Of a stretch of DNA of 64,000 nucleotides, positions 32,075 to 42,416 are shown in pieces. A program made the translations under genes and the position numbers. A model generated the notes under the pieces. The model was not told the origin of the DNA and did no database searches. It was given only the letters and a program-made list of their open reading frames with translations. The stretch is from Colocasia esculenta (Eukaryota; Streptophyta; Magnoliopsida; Alismatales; Araceae), in NCBI GenBank assembly GCA_014218235.1, contig CM024759.1, positions 5,534,712 through 5,598,711 of the forward strand. Reading direction: 5' to 3'. Numbering within the stretch: the stretch's first letter is position 1; the number at the start of each line of letters is the position of its first letter.

Positions 32075-33360
32075 GTAATGTTAAATATTAAAAATAATAG
32101 TAATGTAAAATCAAATAATAAGTTAAATTACACTTTCAATATATATCGTACATATAGATGGATAGTTTCTCCCATATTCCAATAGATTTCTGATTAAATG
32201 AACCAGATCACTAAATTTTCATACGTTGTAAACATTAACTTTTGATTTGTTTATATGTAAATGTGTCACCAACTTAAATTTAAATAACTATTTCGGACTT
32301 TCGATTCTATGGAAATGGAAAACATGACACTTTAATAAGTAGAATTCTACAAAATTTGTCCGACAACTTGTAATGTGAATAAATGTCTCATTCATTTCCA
32401 ATGGTCAGAGAAATTGATGCAAGTGACATCTCATTCTCTTGTACATACCAATAAATAATTACATTATATGCAATTAAAATTTTTACCAAAACATATTACT
32501 TTGTATTTAAATTATCTGATATTTTTTTTTAACAAAAAATGTCAAATTTATCTTACCCAATATAAATTCGATGTGCTTTTTACGATCAACATACAAGTCG
32601 TAGAAGATCATTATGGATATTTTCTGAAAGGATAAAAAAATTAAAAATAAATAACAAAATAATAATGTGTGTATACTTTTTTAAATAAAAATAGTATATA
32701 ATATAATGTACATAGCAACTTTTATTCTTTTGATCTCAATCGCCAAATTTTTTTATTCAAAACGCAAATAAATCTCCATTTTTTTTAACTTAAAGATGAG
32801 TTCTGATATCACTCAACAAACAAAAAATGAGACAATGATATTAGACTATAATTATGTCATATTATAAATAATAAATTTAAAATTATAAAAGAAGTACTCG
32901 TCAAATAACATTTAATGCTCTTGAATCTAATGAACAATTTTTATATCTTATATAAAACTGCTTCAAAAATATGCATAAAATGTTGTGTCCAATAATCGGC
33001 GAAAGATAACCAAACACATCCATTACTTGATAAGTGTGCAAAAATTTTATTATCTCAGATAATTTTGAATTTTGATGAAACATACGTTCTTGGAGAATGA
33101 ACACATTAAATTTATATGCTCCAACAATCATCGATACTCTACAAAAAAATAATTTTGCTCTATAACTTTAGATCAAAACACCTGAAAAGTTATCGTAAAA
33201 AATTCAGAGGGATATCTTATATACACATCAATAATGTTAAAAACAAAATTGTCGAAGCATACACATCTTGTCTTCGACGTAGATGGGTCCCGAAGTATTA
33301 GAGTAAATAGATTTAGCGGACGAAATATGAAATCATGCATACTCCTACGGAGGTGCAACA
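32075..33360. mobile_element. diverged left arm of the thiolase-type foldback
   Basis: From 32075 the sequence matches the left arm 16440-17796 with many changes: ATTCCAATAGATTTCT near 32175 versus 16549, CTTGAATCTAA near 32921 versus 17336, and GGTGCAACATG near 33350 at the hairpin centre. The outermost 300 bp of the arm are missing. It interrupts retroelement gag at 32074. Its partner arm is found in pieces at 34019-34385 and 35036-35300, separated by other inserts. Confidence 0.75.
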
Positions 33361-34018
33361 TGGTCAGGACTTGCTTTTGAAAAAGATGCTGATATTGTGG
33401 AATTAAACGAAAACTAAAACAAGACCAGTCAAAAATAAGCATAACAATATATATATATATATATATTTTAGACCCGCATTCATCAAACATAAGTTTATAT
33501 TAACCCCCCCTCTCAAAGTAAAAAAACAAAACAAGGAAAAAAAAAGATAAAGATCCCATTGACATTCTTTATAGAAAATTAATTTTGCGAAAGTCTTGAG
33601 AAAGTTTCAACATATGTTGGTTTCCTCGTCGAGATGCTTCGAGAACTAGCGTTGTTCAATGTGCATTGTTTGTATTCTTGCATATCCTTCAAGGCCTTCA
33701 TAAAAACGATTTTCTATGAAGAGTGTCGAAGTGGTCTTTACCATCTTTTGTTTTCTACTTTCGATTTGTTTATTCTAACAACAACTATATATGTATCATT
33801 TGGGTTCTACATATGGACTAGAAGCTAGTTGTGCACTTGCGTTGGTTCTTCTACGTCCTCTATGTTATGGAGTGGGGGGGAGGGTTAATACAAACCCATG
33901 TCTGATGAACGTTGTTATTAGATATGAATATATCGTCTATGTTAGTTTTTAACTGGTCTCGTTTTAATTGTCGTTTAACTCCATAATATCACCATCTTCT
34001 TTTGAAACAGGTTATTGC
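33361..34018. mobile_element. small foldback B1 at the centre of the larger foldback
   Basis: The ends are inverted copies: GCTTTTGAAAAAGATGCTGATATTGTGG on the left (33372 on, first 20 bases quoted only in part) versus CCACAATATCACCATCTTC-like sequence on the right (33990-34010). The two halves meet near 33690. It sits exactly between GTGCAACATGG and CCATATTGCACC, the loop of the larger foldback. No ORF is recognised. Confidence 0.65.
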
Positions 34019-34385
34019 CATATTGCACCTCCGCAGGAGTATGTATGCTTTCACATCTCGTCCGCTAAATCTCCTTACTCTACAATCTATGCATATTTCG
34101 GACGTCATCTATGCCAAAGAGAAAGTGCATATGTTTGATGTATGTACGTATATTTGATAATTTTCTTTTTTAACGTTATTGATGTGTATATCAGATATCC
34201 CTCCAAGTCTTTAACGATAAATTTTTCAAAGGTTTGGATCTAAAGTTATAAAGTAAAATTAATTCTATGGAGTATCAATGACTGTTGCAGCATATAAATT
34301 TAATGAACTCATTTCTCGAGAACATAAGTTGCCTCAAAATTGAAAAGTATTTGAGATAATAAAATTTTTGTACACTTTATCAAGT
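34019..34385. mobile_element. partial right arm of the larger foldback
   Basis: The sequence resumes TTGCACCTCCGCAGGAGTATGTATG and follows the right arm 17823-18200 (TTGATGTGTATATCAGATATC near 34175) to about 34385, where the second small foldback begins. Confidence 0.7.
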
Positions 34386-35035
34386 AGAAACATGGCATGT
34401 TTCAAAAGAAGATGGTGATATTGTGGAGTTAAACGACAATTAAAATGAGACCAGTTAAAAACTAGCATAGACGATATATGTATTTTTTGAACAAGATTCG
34501 GCAGACATGGGTTTGAATTAACCCTCCCCCCCCCACTCCATAACATAGAGGACGGAGAATGACCAGCGCAAGTGCACAACCAGCTTCTAGTCCATACGTA
34601 GAACTCAAATGATGCATATATAGTTGTTAAAATAAGCAAATCGAAAGTAAAAAAATTAGAAAAAAAATATGGTATAGACCTCTTCGACACTCTTAATAGA
34701 AAATCGTTTTTATGGTCTTGATAGATATGCAAGACTACAAACAATGCATAATGAACAACGCTATTTCTTGAATCATGTCGATAAGGAAACCAACATATGT
34801 TGAAACTTTCTCAAGACCATCACAAAATTAATATTCTACAAAGACTGTCAATGGGATCTTTACCTCTTTTTTTTCCTTTTTTTTTACTTTTAAGAATGAG
34901 GGTTAATATAAACTCATGTTTGATGAATGCGACTCTCAAAATACATATATCGGTTAGCTTGTTCTTGACTGGTCTTGTTTTAATTTTCATTTAATTTTAC
35001 AATATCACCATCTTCTTCAAAAGCAAGTCATGGCC
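34386..35035. mobile_element. small foldback B2, inverted relative to B1
   Basis: It begins CATGTTTCAAAAGAAGATGG and ends ATCTTCTTCAAAAGCAAGTC. The left end of B2 pairs with the right end of B1 and vice versa, so B1 and B2 are opposite orientations of one family. After B2 the sequence TTGCACCTCCGTAGGAGTATG restarts the right arm. Confidence 0.65.
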
Positions 35036-35300
35036 ATGTTGCACCTCCGTAGGAGTATGTATGATTTCACATCTCGTCTACTAAATCTACTTACTCCACA
35101 GTTCATGCATACTTCAGACGGCATCTACGTCGAAGACAAGATGTGTATGTTTGATGTATGTATGTTTGACTATTTTCTTTCTAACATTATTGATGTGTAT
35201 ATAAGATATCCCTCCGAATTTTTGACGATAACTTTTTAAGGTTTTGGATCTAAAGTTATAGAACAAAATTACTTTTTGTGAAGTATCGATGACTGTTGGA
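35036..35300. mobile_element. second partial right arm of the larger foldback
   Basis: This is a second copy of the hairpin-proximal right arm (GTTGCACCTCCGTAGGAG to TGACTGTTGGAGCA), diverged from the 34019-34385 copy. Two right-arm pieces for one left arm point to a duplication that included a B element. Confidence 0.65.
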
Positions 35301-36552
35301 GCAAAAAAATCTTATAGACTTCTAAGATTGTTGAATTTGATTTTAAGATCATTGGATTAGATTTTAAATTTTGAAATCATTGAACTTGATTTAAGTTTAC
35401 TATTTATTATCATGAACATATATGCTTTGATTGATTGTCATCAATACATTTCGTCATTATTTCTTATTATTTGTTGTTATAATTTTTACTATTTTATTAT
35501 TATATTTATCTTTATTACTATTATTATTATTATTATTATTTATCAGGTAGAAGTACATATACATAAAACTAGGGTGGATGATCCATCCATTACAGTGGAT
35601 GATCCGCCGATGATTAGTGTTGCAATGAATGATTCACTCGAAGTGGATCATCTGCGCGTGATGGGTGCTGCAGTGAACGAACCACACCATCATAGTGGAT
35701 GATCCACTAGCGACACCTGTCGCAGAAGGCCCGATGGTGCTGGATAACGTGGTCAAACAATATTGGACTTGAGCCTTAAACGGTGCTGAAGGGGAGCAGT
35801 TCCAAACGGCGCATGCAAGGGAGGCTTAAACAACGCCCCTTCTCATTCCTTTTGTTTGTTTGTTTTTCTTATTCTTGGTTTGGACAAGCCAAGCGGCGCC
35901 CATCCCACTCCTTTTTTAGTTTGTTTTCTTGTTTATTTGTTTGTCATGCTAGATTATGGCAGTTAACATTATTTGCCTAATTATTTCTTTATCATTTTAT
36001 ATAGTGGTTATGATTATTTTTACTTATTTATTTAATCGTTTATCATTTCTTATTGTTGTTAGAATTGGGATTATCAACTCATGTTATGTTATCATGGTCG
36101 TGATTGTTATTATTGACCAGTAGGTACTCATTTCATTATTTTTTTTATTCTTTCTTACCTTCATTGCAACCATGATTAATATCATTTGTTTATCTCATAA
36201 CTTCTTGCTGCTTATTTTCTTTATGGCAGACATGATTGTCGTAACATGTTTATTCTCATCACTCATCATCATTCATTTTTTGATATTGTCATTGTTGAGA
36301 TTGTGGTTTTTGGTCATTGTGCTTACTATAACTAGGACTGTTCATTTCTTGGTCCAACTTGAGAAACCGAACCGAAATGTTCGGTTCGGTTTGTTTCAAC
36401 TAACTAAATTTTGGGTCAATGAACCAAATCATACCGGTTTAGAGGTAAATGGTTAGGTTCGATTTTTCCTTACTAAAAACTGAGCCGAACCGATTGAACC
36501 GAAATAACCCTAAAAATCCCTAATCTTGTCACGCAGCCCTTCTCACTTCTAG
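35301..36552. other. AT-rich stretch, no clear gene
   Basis: It contains (TTA)n at about 35513-35541 and a short cluster in which GTGGATGATCC or GTGGATCAT recurs between 35570 and 35710. A palindrome-like stretch has GGTTCGGTTT...CCGAACCGATT at 36378-36505, similar in style to 26860-27000 and 46860-47000. I see no supported coding sequence. Confidence 0.5.
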
Positions 36553-37036
36553 TTCGGCCTCTCCTCTGTTGTGCAGCGGACTGTCAGAGCCCCTACCCTT
36601 CGGCCTCTCCCATCGCCCCGAAGAGGCGAGCCTTCTCGGCCAGGGTGGTCGTCGCCGTCTGTGCAATCTTCGATCACAGCGTCTTCTTCGTCTTCATCTT
36701 CGTCAGTGTCTTCAACATCTTCGGCATCTTCCTCGTCTTCATCAGCGCCTTCGTCGTCTACCTCGTTGAGGAAAGGGCTTCCCTTCACCTCGTGTTCGGC
36801 CTCTCCTCTGCTGTACTGCGGAGTGTCAGAGCCCCTGCCCTTCGGCCTCTCCCATCGCCCCGGGCAGGCGAGCCTTCTCGGCCAGGGTGGTCGTCGTCGT
36901 CCATGCAGTCTTCGACCACGGCGTCTTCTTCGTTTTCATCTTCGTCAGTGTCTTCGGCATCTTCCTCGTTCAACGTCTTCGTCGTCTACCTCGTTGAGGA
37001 AAGGGCTTCCCTTACCAAGTACTAGTCCTTTTTACT
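36553..37036. repeat. 242-bp tandem duplication, two copies
   Basis: TTCGGCCTCTCCTCTG occurs at 36553 and 36795. Both copies contain TCTTCGTCTTCATCTTCGTC-type runs, so one strand gives Ser-rich ORFs and the other Glu/Asp-rich ORFs (DEDEEDA). All frames are open because of composition. There is no recognised domain, and I do not call a gene. Confidence 0.9.
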
Positions 37037-37329
37037 TTTCTAGGGCTATTTCTTCTTCCTCTCTGCATAACTAAGTTCATCTCTAGGAGGCGTCCACCAG
37101 GTATATGTTTTAGCTCAAACCCAATATTCTTTGAATCAACTTATGAATGGTTTCTATTTATTTTATTCTTTATTATTAAGAAGAGTAAGATGAAGCATCC
37201 CACTCTTTTGTTTATGTTCTCGTTGCGCTTTGATGTCAAATCTGTGACTCTAAGTTGAGAGAACATGACGATTGACCTCTCCCCTCACACCCTCCCTGAG
37301 GAAAAATTCGTGTGTTTCGGTTGATATAA

Positions 37330-38293
37330 AATAGCTTCTATCATTTGTCCCTAAACAACCATACGGTGAGATTTGCAACATCTAAACTGTGTTTCCACCA
37401 GAAAATTTGTCCTTTTTTAACGTAGAGCTCCATTCTGCTAAGGGTTATGTGGTAGTGTTTTCCCTGTTTGGGTCGGAGCCAAACGAACCTCCACCGAAGA
37501 GAGAAGAAGAGAGGGAAGACGCTCACCGGCGCGGACGCAAGCCTGCAAAACCATAAGAAGATCAGGGGGGCCCGGTTGAAGAACCGGAGGGAACCCTCCG
37601 ATGCCTAAGTCAGATGGGACTATTGGGAGGCTTGAAGGAGAGAGTTCACTGGTGTGTGCCTCACGCGAGGGTGTGTGTATGGCTAGAGTTGCGTACCTTT
37701 GCATGGGGATCACCTTGTGCCTTTTATAGGTGAGGGAGGCGAAGGGTCCAGACAAGATCTTCCCCTCACAATGATTGAGGGGACGCGCCGATTCAGATTC
37801 CCGGAGGTGTCTTGTTGAGACGCCTATTGGGATCCTCCGAGGTTAATGCTTCGTCATGGGGAGCGTGTCACGCCGCCTCATTACCTGCCAGGGAGGCGAA
37901 CAGTTACTTTGAGTGCTTTGGGCTAAAGGGTACTGAATATGGCTCCTGCTTGGTATCCAGCTATCCTGCTCAGTGCTCGGCAACATGTTGGTGTTCGGTG
38001 GCAGGTTCTTTCGAGGGTCCGAACAGGGTCTGTTCGGTAAGCTGAGACTTGGTCGAACAGGTTACGGAGTATCTGAAGACTGCACTTGGGACCCTGAGGC
38101 GCTTCAGTGGCCGGAATGTGTTCGGAAGCCTTAGGCTGTATCCGAGAACACGTGGCACGTTGCCAAAAGACCACGCCTGCCTGCTGGGTCATGACACGTT
38201 GCCAGAAGACCACGCCTGCCTGCTGGGTCATGATGGGCCGTGATGGGCCATGATGGGCCCTGCAGGCCTAGGGGGCTAGAAATAGCCACCAAA
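37330..38293 (-). mobile_element. 3' LTR of a Tat-type Gypsy element (probable)
   Basis: On the minus strand a polypurine tract (38311-38294) is followed by TTTGGTGGCTATTTC, then sequence with a TATA box CTATAAAAGG at 37729-37720. The sequence continues to about 37330, where CACACGAATTTTTCCTCAGG resembles an LTR tail. No second LTR or target duplication is seen in the window, so both ends are approximate. A 41-bp motif with CCAGCAGGCAGGCGTGGTC is doubled near 38160-38230. Confidence 0.5.
37720..37729 (-). promoter_or_regulatory. TATA box of Tat-type LTR
   Basis: CTATAAAAGGCAC on the minus strand sits mid-way in the presumed LTR, the normal U3/R place. Confidence 0.5.
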
Positions 38294-38311
38294 CTTGCCC
38301 CCCACGCTCTC
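38294..38311 (-). other. polypurine tract of Tat-type element
   Basis: The minus strand reads GAGAGCGTGGGGGGCAAG just before the presumed 3' LTR and after the antisense ORF start, as expected for plus-strand priming. Confidence 0.5.
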
Positions 38312-38698
38312 AATCTGGCTCGGATATCGCGGCACTTAAGAGCGGAGGTCTGCTCGGTTGTCACTCGCATTAAATGCGACGCCGACCGCGATGGTGCGAA
38401 CTGCCCCAGTGCGACGCCGTTTGGTGCTCCCCTTGGGGACAGAACTGATCATAACGGGGATGACGTGTCAAGCGGGGAGCCCTGCGCGGTCCGTTCAAAC
38501 GGGTCGTTAGAGCGAGAGATCCGCCAATATTTGCCTTTGAATTTCGCGCCTCCTTCCTTTATAAGGAAGAGGAGGGGAGAAGGCAGGGATCCACGCTTTC
38601 TACCTTTGCTCGAGCCCTTGCCGTTTGCGTCGTTGTTTTCTTCCTGTTTCCCTGCTGCTTCCCTTCTGCCTTCGTCATCCCTTTCGCCTCCAGTTCCG

Positions 38699-41081
38699 AT
38701 GGCACAGTGTGCAGGGAAAGCCGTGGCCGAGGCTAGCGGGACGCCGCCGGCGAAGCCGAAGGCGGTGAAGTACCCAGTTTTGAAGGTTTGCAAGAGCGGT
38801 TCTGGATAGGGGAAGAATACAAGATCATCCAGATGAGGGAGGATGAGTCGTATTTGACGACAAAACTTGGGTGCTTTGTCCTTTCGCTGGACCTGCTTGA
38901 GGCCAGATTCCGACTGCCGGTGCCGGGCATCGCGAAGGATATGCTCAGAGCCTGGAATGTGGCACCGATCCAACTGACGCCAAATTTCTGGAGAACCATC
39001 TTCGTCTTCTGCGTAATATGCAAGAAGAAAAGAGTTCAAGCGACAGCGGAGATCTTCCGGAGCCATTTCAGTTTGGCTTGCTCGCCCAGTCCGGCCTCGG
39101 GATCCTCTATACGAAGCACCGTGCCAACTGGATGCAGATCAACTTCTCGCCGCGCCTGTCGAACAATAAGGGATGGACAGGACGCCTCTTCTTCGTCGGT
39201 CGGAAGAAGGGTGCCAATGTTCCGGACTGGGACTTCCCCGTTCGGGTGGTGGAGCAGCCGCAGAGGACTAACATGGTCCCCTTCTTAACTCAGGACGCAG
39301 CTAAGGCATCCCAGCTTCTGAATACGGTGCTGGTAAACTACGCAGAGGGGTACCTGACCGAGTACAAGCTTGTCAAGTACAAGCTTAGTCGCATATGGGG
39401 TAAGTCGCCAATGCTCCTCCCTTGTATACTCGTTTGTCGGTGATTTTGATCCTTGCTTCCTTTTTTAGATGCTGCAAAGTTGGCCGCTGGTCGGAACCAG
39501 AAAGACATGGCCACATACGCCGATGTCAAGTTGTACTTGACATATGTGGGTGAGGGCGCCCCCACAACGGAAGCCGAAGAAAGTCCTAGGCCATGGCGAC
39601 GTCGAAGGTCGTGGAGAGGTGGACCGAGGAAGAGGCCGAGGAGGAGGAGGTTCCCCAGCTCAAGGCGCGGAAGAAGCGCAAGGTGGTGAAGGCGGCCGAG
39701 CAAGCGAGGACGCGGATCGTGCCTGAGACGCGACCCCTGACCATAGAGGGGGTGGTCTCCGAGCTCGGACTAGTCGTGGTAAGCGACGAATCTGAGGGCT
39801 CTCTAGAGGAGCGAGTGGGGGTGTCTGCTCCCCAAGGCCTCGTTGAGGGCCGAACAGCAGAGGAGGAGGACACGGCTAAAGCATCCAGCACCGCAGTGGA
39901 GGCATCGGGCACCAAGACAGAGGGCGGAGCCAACATTGCGCGGGGGTCCGCCCCCGAAGTGGGAGCAAAGACGTCTCGTGCGGAGGAGGCGTCGGGCGCC
40001 ACAGCAGAGGTACTGGGCATCGCGACGGAGGGCGGAGCTGTCACCCCGCAGGGGTCCTCCGAGGAGGCCGCAGGAGCCACACAAATAGAGGAAGCGACCG
40101 GGGTCGCATCTCTTCCTCCCGCTACGCAGCGGCAACAGAGGACCAGCCACGGACAGTGGGAGCATCGTCCAGGGCCGAGCAGGTGGACGAAATCGAGGAG
40201 GAAGGTCCTCGGGGGTCACCTGCCATGGGCGGAGGCAGGCGGTGGCCGCAGCCGTGGGCGTCGTCAACACGGTCTCAGGAGGAGGTCCTGCCGGGCAGAT
40301 GGGTGCCGCAAGAAGATCAGGTGCCCCTGTCACAGTCGTTGGAGGTCTTCAGCTCAACCCACGGCGGCGGCTCTGGAAGCGGCCTTGGAGCACTTCCAAG
40401 GGGGTCCGTCCAGCAGCCTGCCCCCATGTCCCAGCGCCTCTCACCTCGAAGTGCTGGCGAGGTGTCAGGGGCTGAGTTCGGAGGATATCCCCGAACGCTC
40501 GGAGGAAGTCCACCAGGAGGATGTTGCGGACGAGGGAGGTGCACTTGACGTGGAGGCATTGGTGGACGGAGTTGAACGGTCACTGGGAGTGCTAAAAAGG
40601 CTCGCCCTGCAAGCTCAGGACCATCGGCAGATGTGGGATGCCAAGTTTGCATTCTGCGAGGAACTCCAGGCACAACACCAGAGCCGGGAGGCTGAGCTGC
40701 AAAAGGAGGTGAAAAACTTCCAAACAGCGCTTCGAGCTTTCGAACTCGCCCTCTCCGTTGCTCGGGCGGAGAAGGAAGCGCTCTCCAAGGTCCGAGGCGG
40801 AGGCCCGGGGTGTTGCCGAGTATAAGGCGGGGCCTGAGTTCCAAGAGGACTTGGAACAATACGGCGCCACCTGTTATAAGGTGGGCGTCCAGGCTGGCGA
40901 GGAGCGAGGGCGGCGGCTGGCGACCGATGAGTATGCCAAGGAAGCCTTTGAGGCCACTGTCCGAGAGTGTCGTCGCCGAACAGGGGACGCACGCCTAGAT
41001 GGTGTTCGCTTCTCTGGCTTCCAGGCAGGGCGGATGCCCCCGATGAGCGACAAAGCGGGTCCTTCCGAGCCGGCTCCTTAG
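38699..41081 (+). pseudogene. antisense ORF of Tat-lineage retrotransposon ('putative gypsy type transposon' domain)
   Basis: The plus strand carries an ATG (38699), then a globular domain with EARFRLPVPGIAKDMLRAWN, then APIQLTPNFWRTIFVF and SNNKGWTGRLFFVG. This is the pattern of the plant family annotated as putative gypsy-type transposon (Pfam Transposase_28); its role is unknown. A GT-AG intron fits 39400-39468 (GTAAGTCG...TTTTTTAG). Downstream come a Glu/Ala-rich linker (39593-40550) and a coiled-coil-like end (ELQAQHQSREAELQKEV; ARGVAEYKAGPEFQEDL) with stop at 41081 and a 3' flank containing GAAATGAAATG. Frame changes near 38790, 39075, 39590 and 40790 break it. A TATAAGGA lies upstream near 38560. 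On the other strand an integrase end (41400-41663) points the opposite way, so this ORF is antisense to the element. Confidence 0.75.
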
Positions 41082-41399
41082 CTTGTACATCCTCTATCTC
41101 CCTTCTTTTTTTTCCTATCTTGACCGTGGGGGCCTTATTTTTGTACAAACTTTCGAAAGAAATGAAATGTATTTTTAGATGTGTATGGCTCTCTATCTTC
41201 TTCCCTAGCTACGTTCTGTTCGAATCGGAATTCGTCGATTTTTTAGAGGCTTGTGGGTTCCGACCCGGGGTTTGCCCTGCCTTAAAGTTTCTTAGATACC
41301 ATACTAGTTTTCCAGGCTGAAGAGCTTGGATTTAGTGATGGTCCGAACAACCTTTGTTATAGACTGGAAAAACGGAAGGAAGAGAGGTCAAGTGTCAAA

Positions 41400-41663
41400 T
41401 CAAGAGGTTCTTTTAGGTAATAAGCCTTTAGATTAGATAGATGTCAGGTTCTGGCTATGTCTTCGCCGCGAAGAGTAGTCAGCTTATCAGAGCCTTTCCT
41501 GAGAACATGTGTGACTTGATAAAGTCCTTCCCATTTCGGGGCGAGTTTTCCAATTGCTCTTCGGGGATCTGATGCCGAGCAACATCGTAGAACAAGGTCC
41601 CCTTCGAAGAAGCATCGTTCCCGAACATGGGAGTTGTAGTATTACGCGAGGCGCTGCTGATAG
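41400..41663 (-). pseudogene. Gypsy integrase C-terminal (GPY/F-like) fragment
   Basis: The minus strand reads VRERCFFEGDLVLRCCSASD, then IGKLAPKWEGLYQVTHVL, then LRGEDIART*HLSNLKAYYL. Gypsy integrases end in this way (GDLVL..., GKLAPNWEGPY-V, RTWN--NLK-YY). The Trp of RTW is TGA and another stop (TAA) lies upstream after RLA, so it is dead. It marks the end of pol of a minus-strand element whose antisense ORF and 3' LTR follow at 41081-37330. Confidence 0.8.
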
Positions 41664-41739
41664 GAGACTAGTCTTATACTGGCGTCGCTTTGTCGTTCAC
41701 CGAGCTTGTTATGTCTTGATGTTTCTACAAGGTGAAACT

Positions 41740-42365
41740 CAACTTTTATGATATTGGACACAGCACAAAAATTCAAAAGACATTTTAGAGATATGAAGAA
41801 CAAGATCTATTTTTTATAAGTGAACTTTGTGAAGGAGATGGCTTAGGAAAGCCACAAAATAAAGTTTGGGAAAAAGTTAGAAATTTGACAAAATTGTTGA
41901 AGAATTTTTATGATGTTACTTTGAGAGTTTCTGAGGCACTATACGTTACCTCTAACATATACTTTCACGAGATTAGTAATGTTGATTATCTCCTAAAAGA
42001 ATGGTGTGGAAGTGTTGATTATGTTTTCAGTGATATGGCATTCAAGATGAAACAAAAATGTGATACATATTGAGAAAATGTGAAAAAGCTTAATCGTATG
42101 ATGTTTGTTGTTGTGGTTCTTGATCCCCGATATAAATTGATGTATGTTGAATTATCAATCTCTCAAATGTATGAGAGTGGCATGGCCTTGACGTTGAAGA
42201 AAAAAGTGAAGGTTGTTCTTTATGCTTTATTTGATGAATACAAAAGTTTGGATGGCAATTCCAGTGGACAGCAAGTAGACACGTTTCAAAGTGCATCTTC
42301 AACATCAACTTCTAGTAGACTACATGATGAGCAATCGACACAAAAAATATGGGCATGCTCTGATA
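41740..42365 (+). pseudogene. hAT transposase fragment (RICESLEEPER-like)
   Basis: The frame reads KVWEKVRNLTKLLKNFYDVT, then SEALYVTSNIYFHEI, then LLKEWCGSVDYVFSDMAFKM, a stop (TGA at 42071-42073 where the family has Trp), then VVVLDPRYKLMYVE and a Ser-rich tail. This order is typical of the catalytic-domain middle of plant hAT transposases, just before the C-terminal dimerisation region. The N-terminal BED zinc finger and the C-terminal hATC region are missing. It abuts the integrase remnant on the left, and on the right its flank is split by a 3 kb solo LTR. Confidence 0.8.
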
Positions 42366-42416
42366 GAGTGGGGATAGGGGACGGGAGGGGTCCGGTGAGG
42401 TTTACTGTAGCTGAGT

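Noticed and set aside
39586..41148. Long minus-strand ORFs opposite the antisense ORF
   Set aside because: They are shadows of the GC-rich plus-strand coding region, whose motifs are recognisable.
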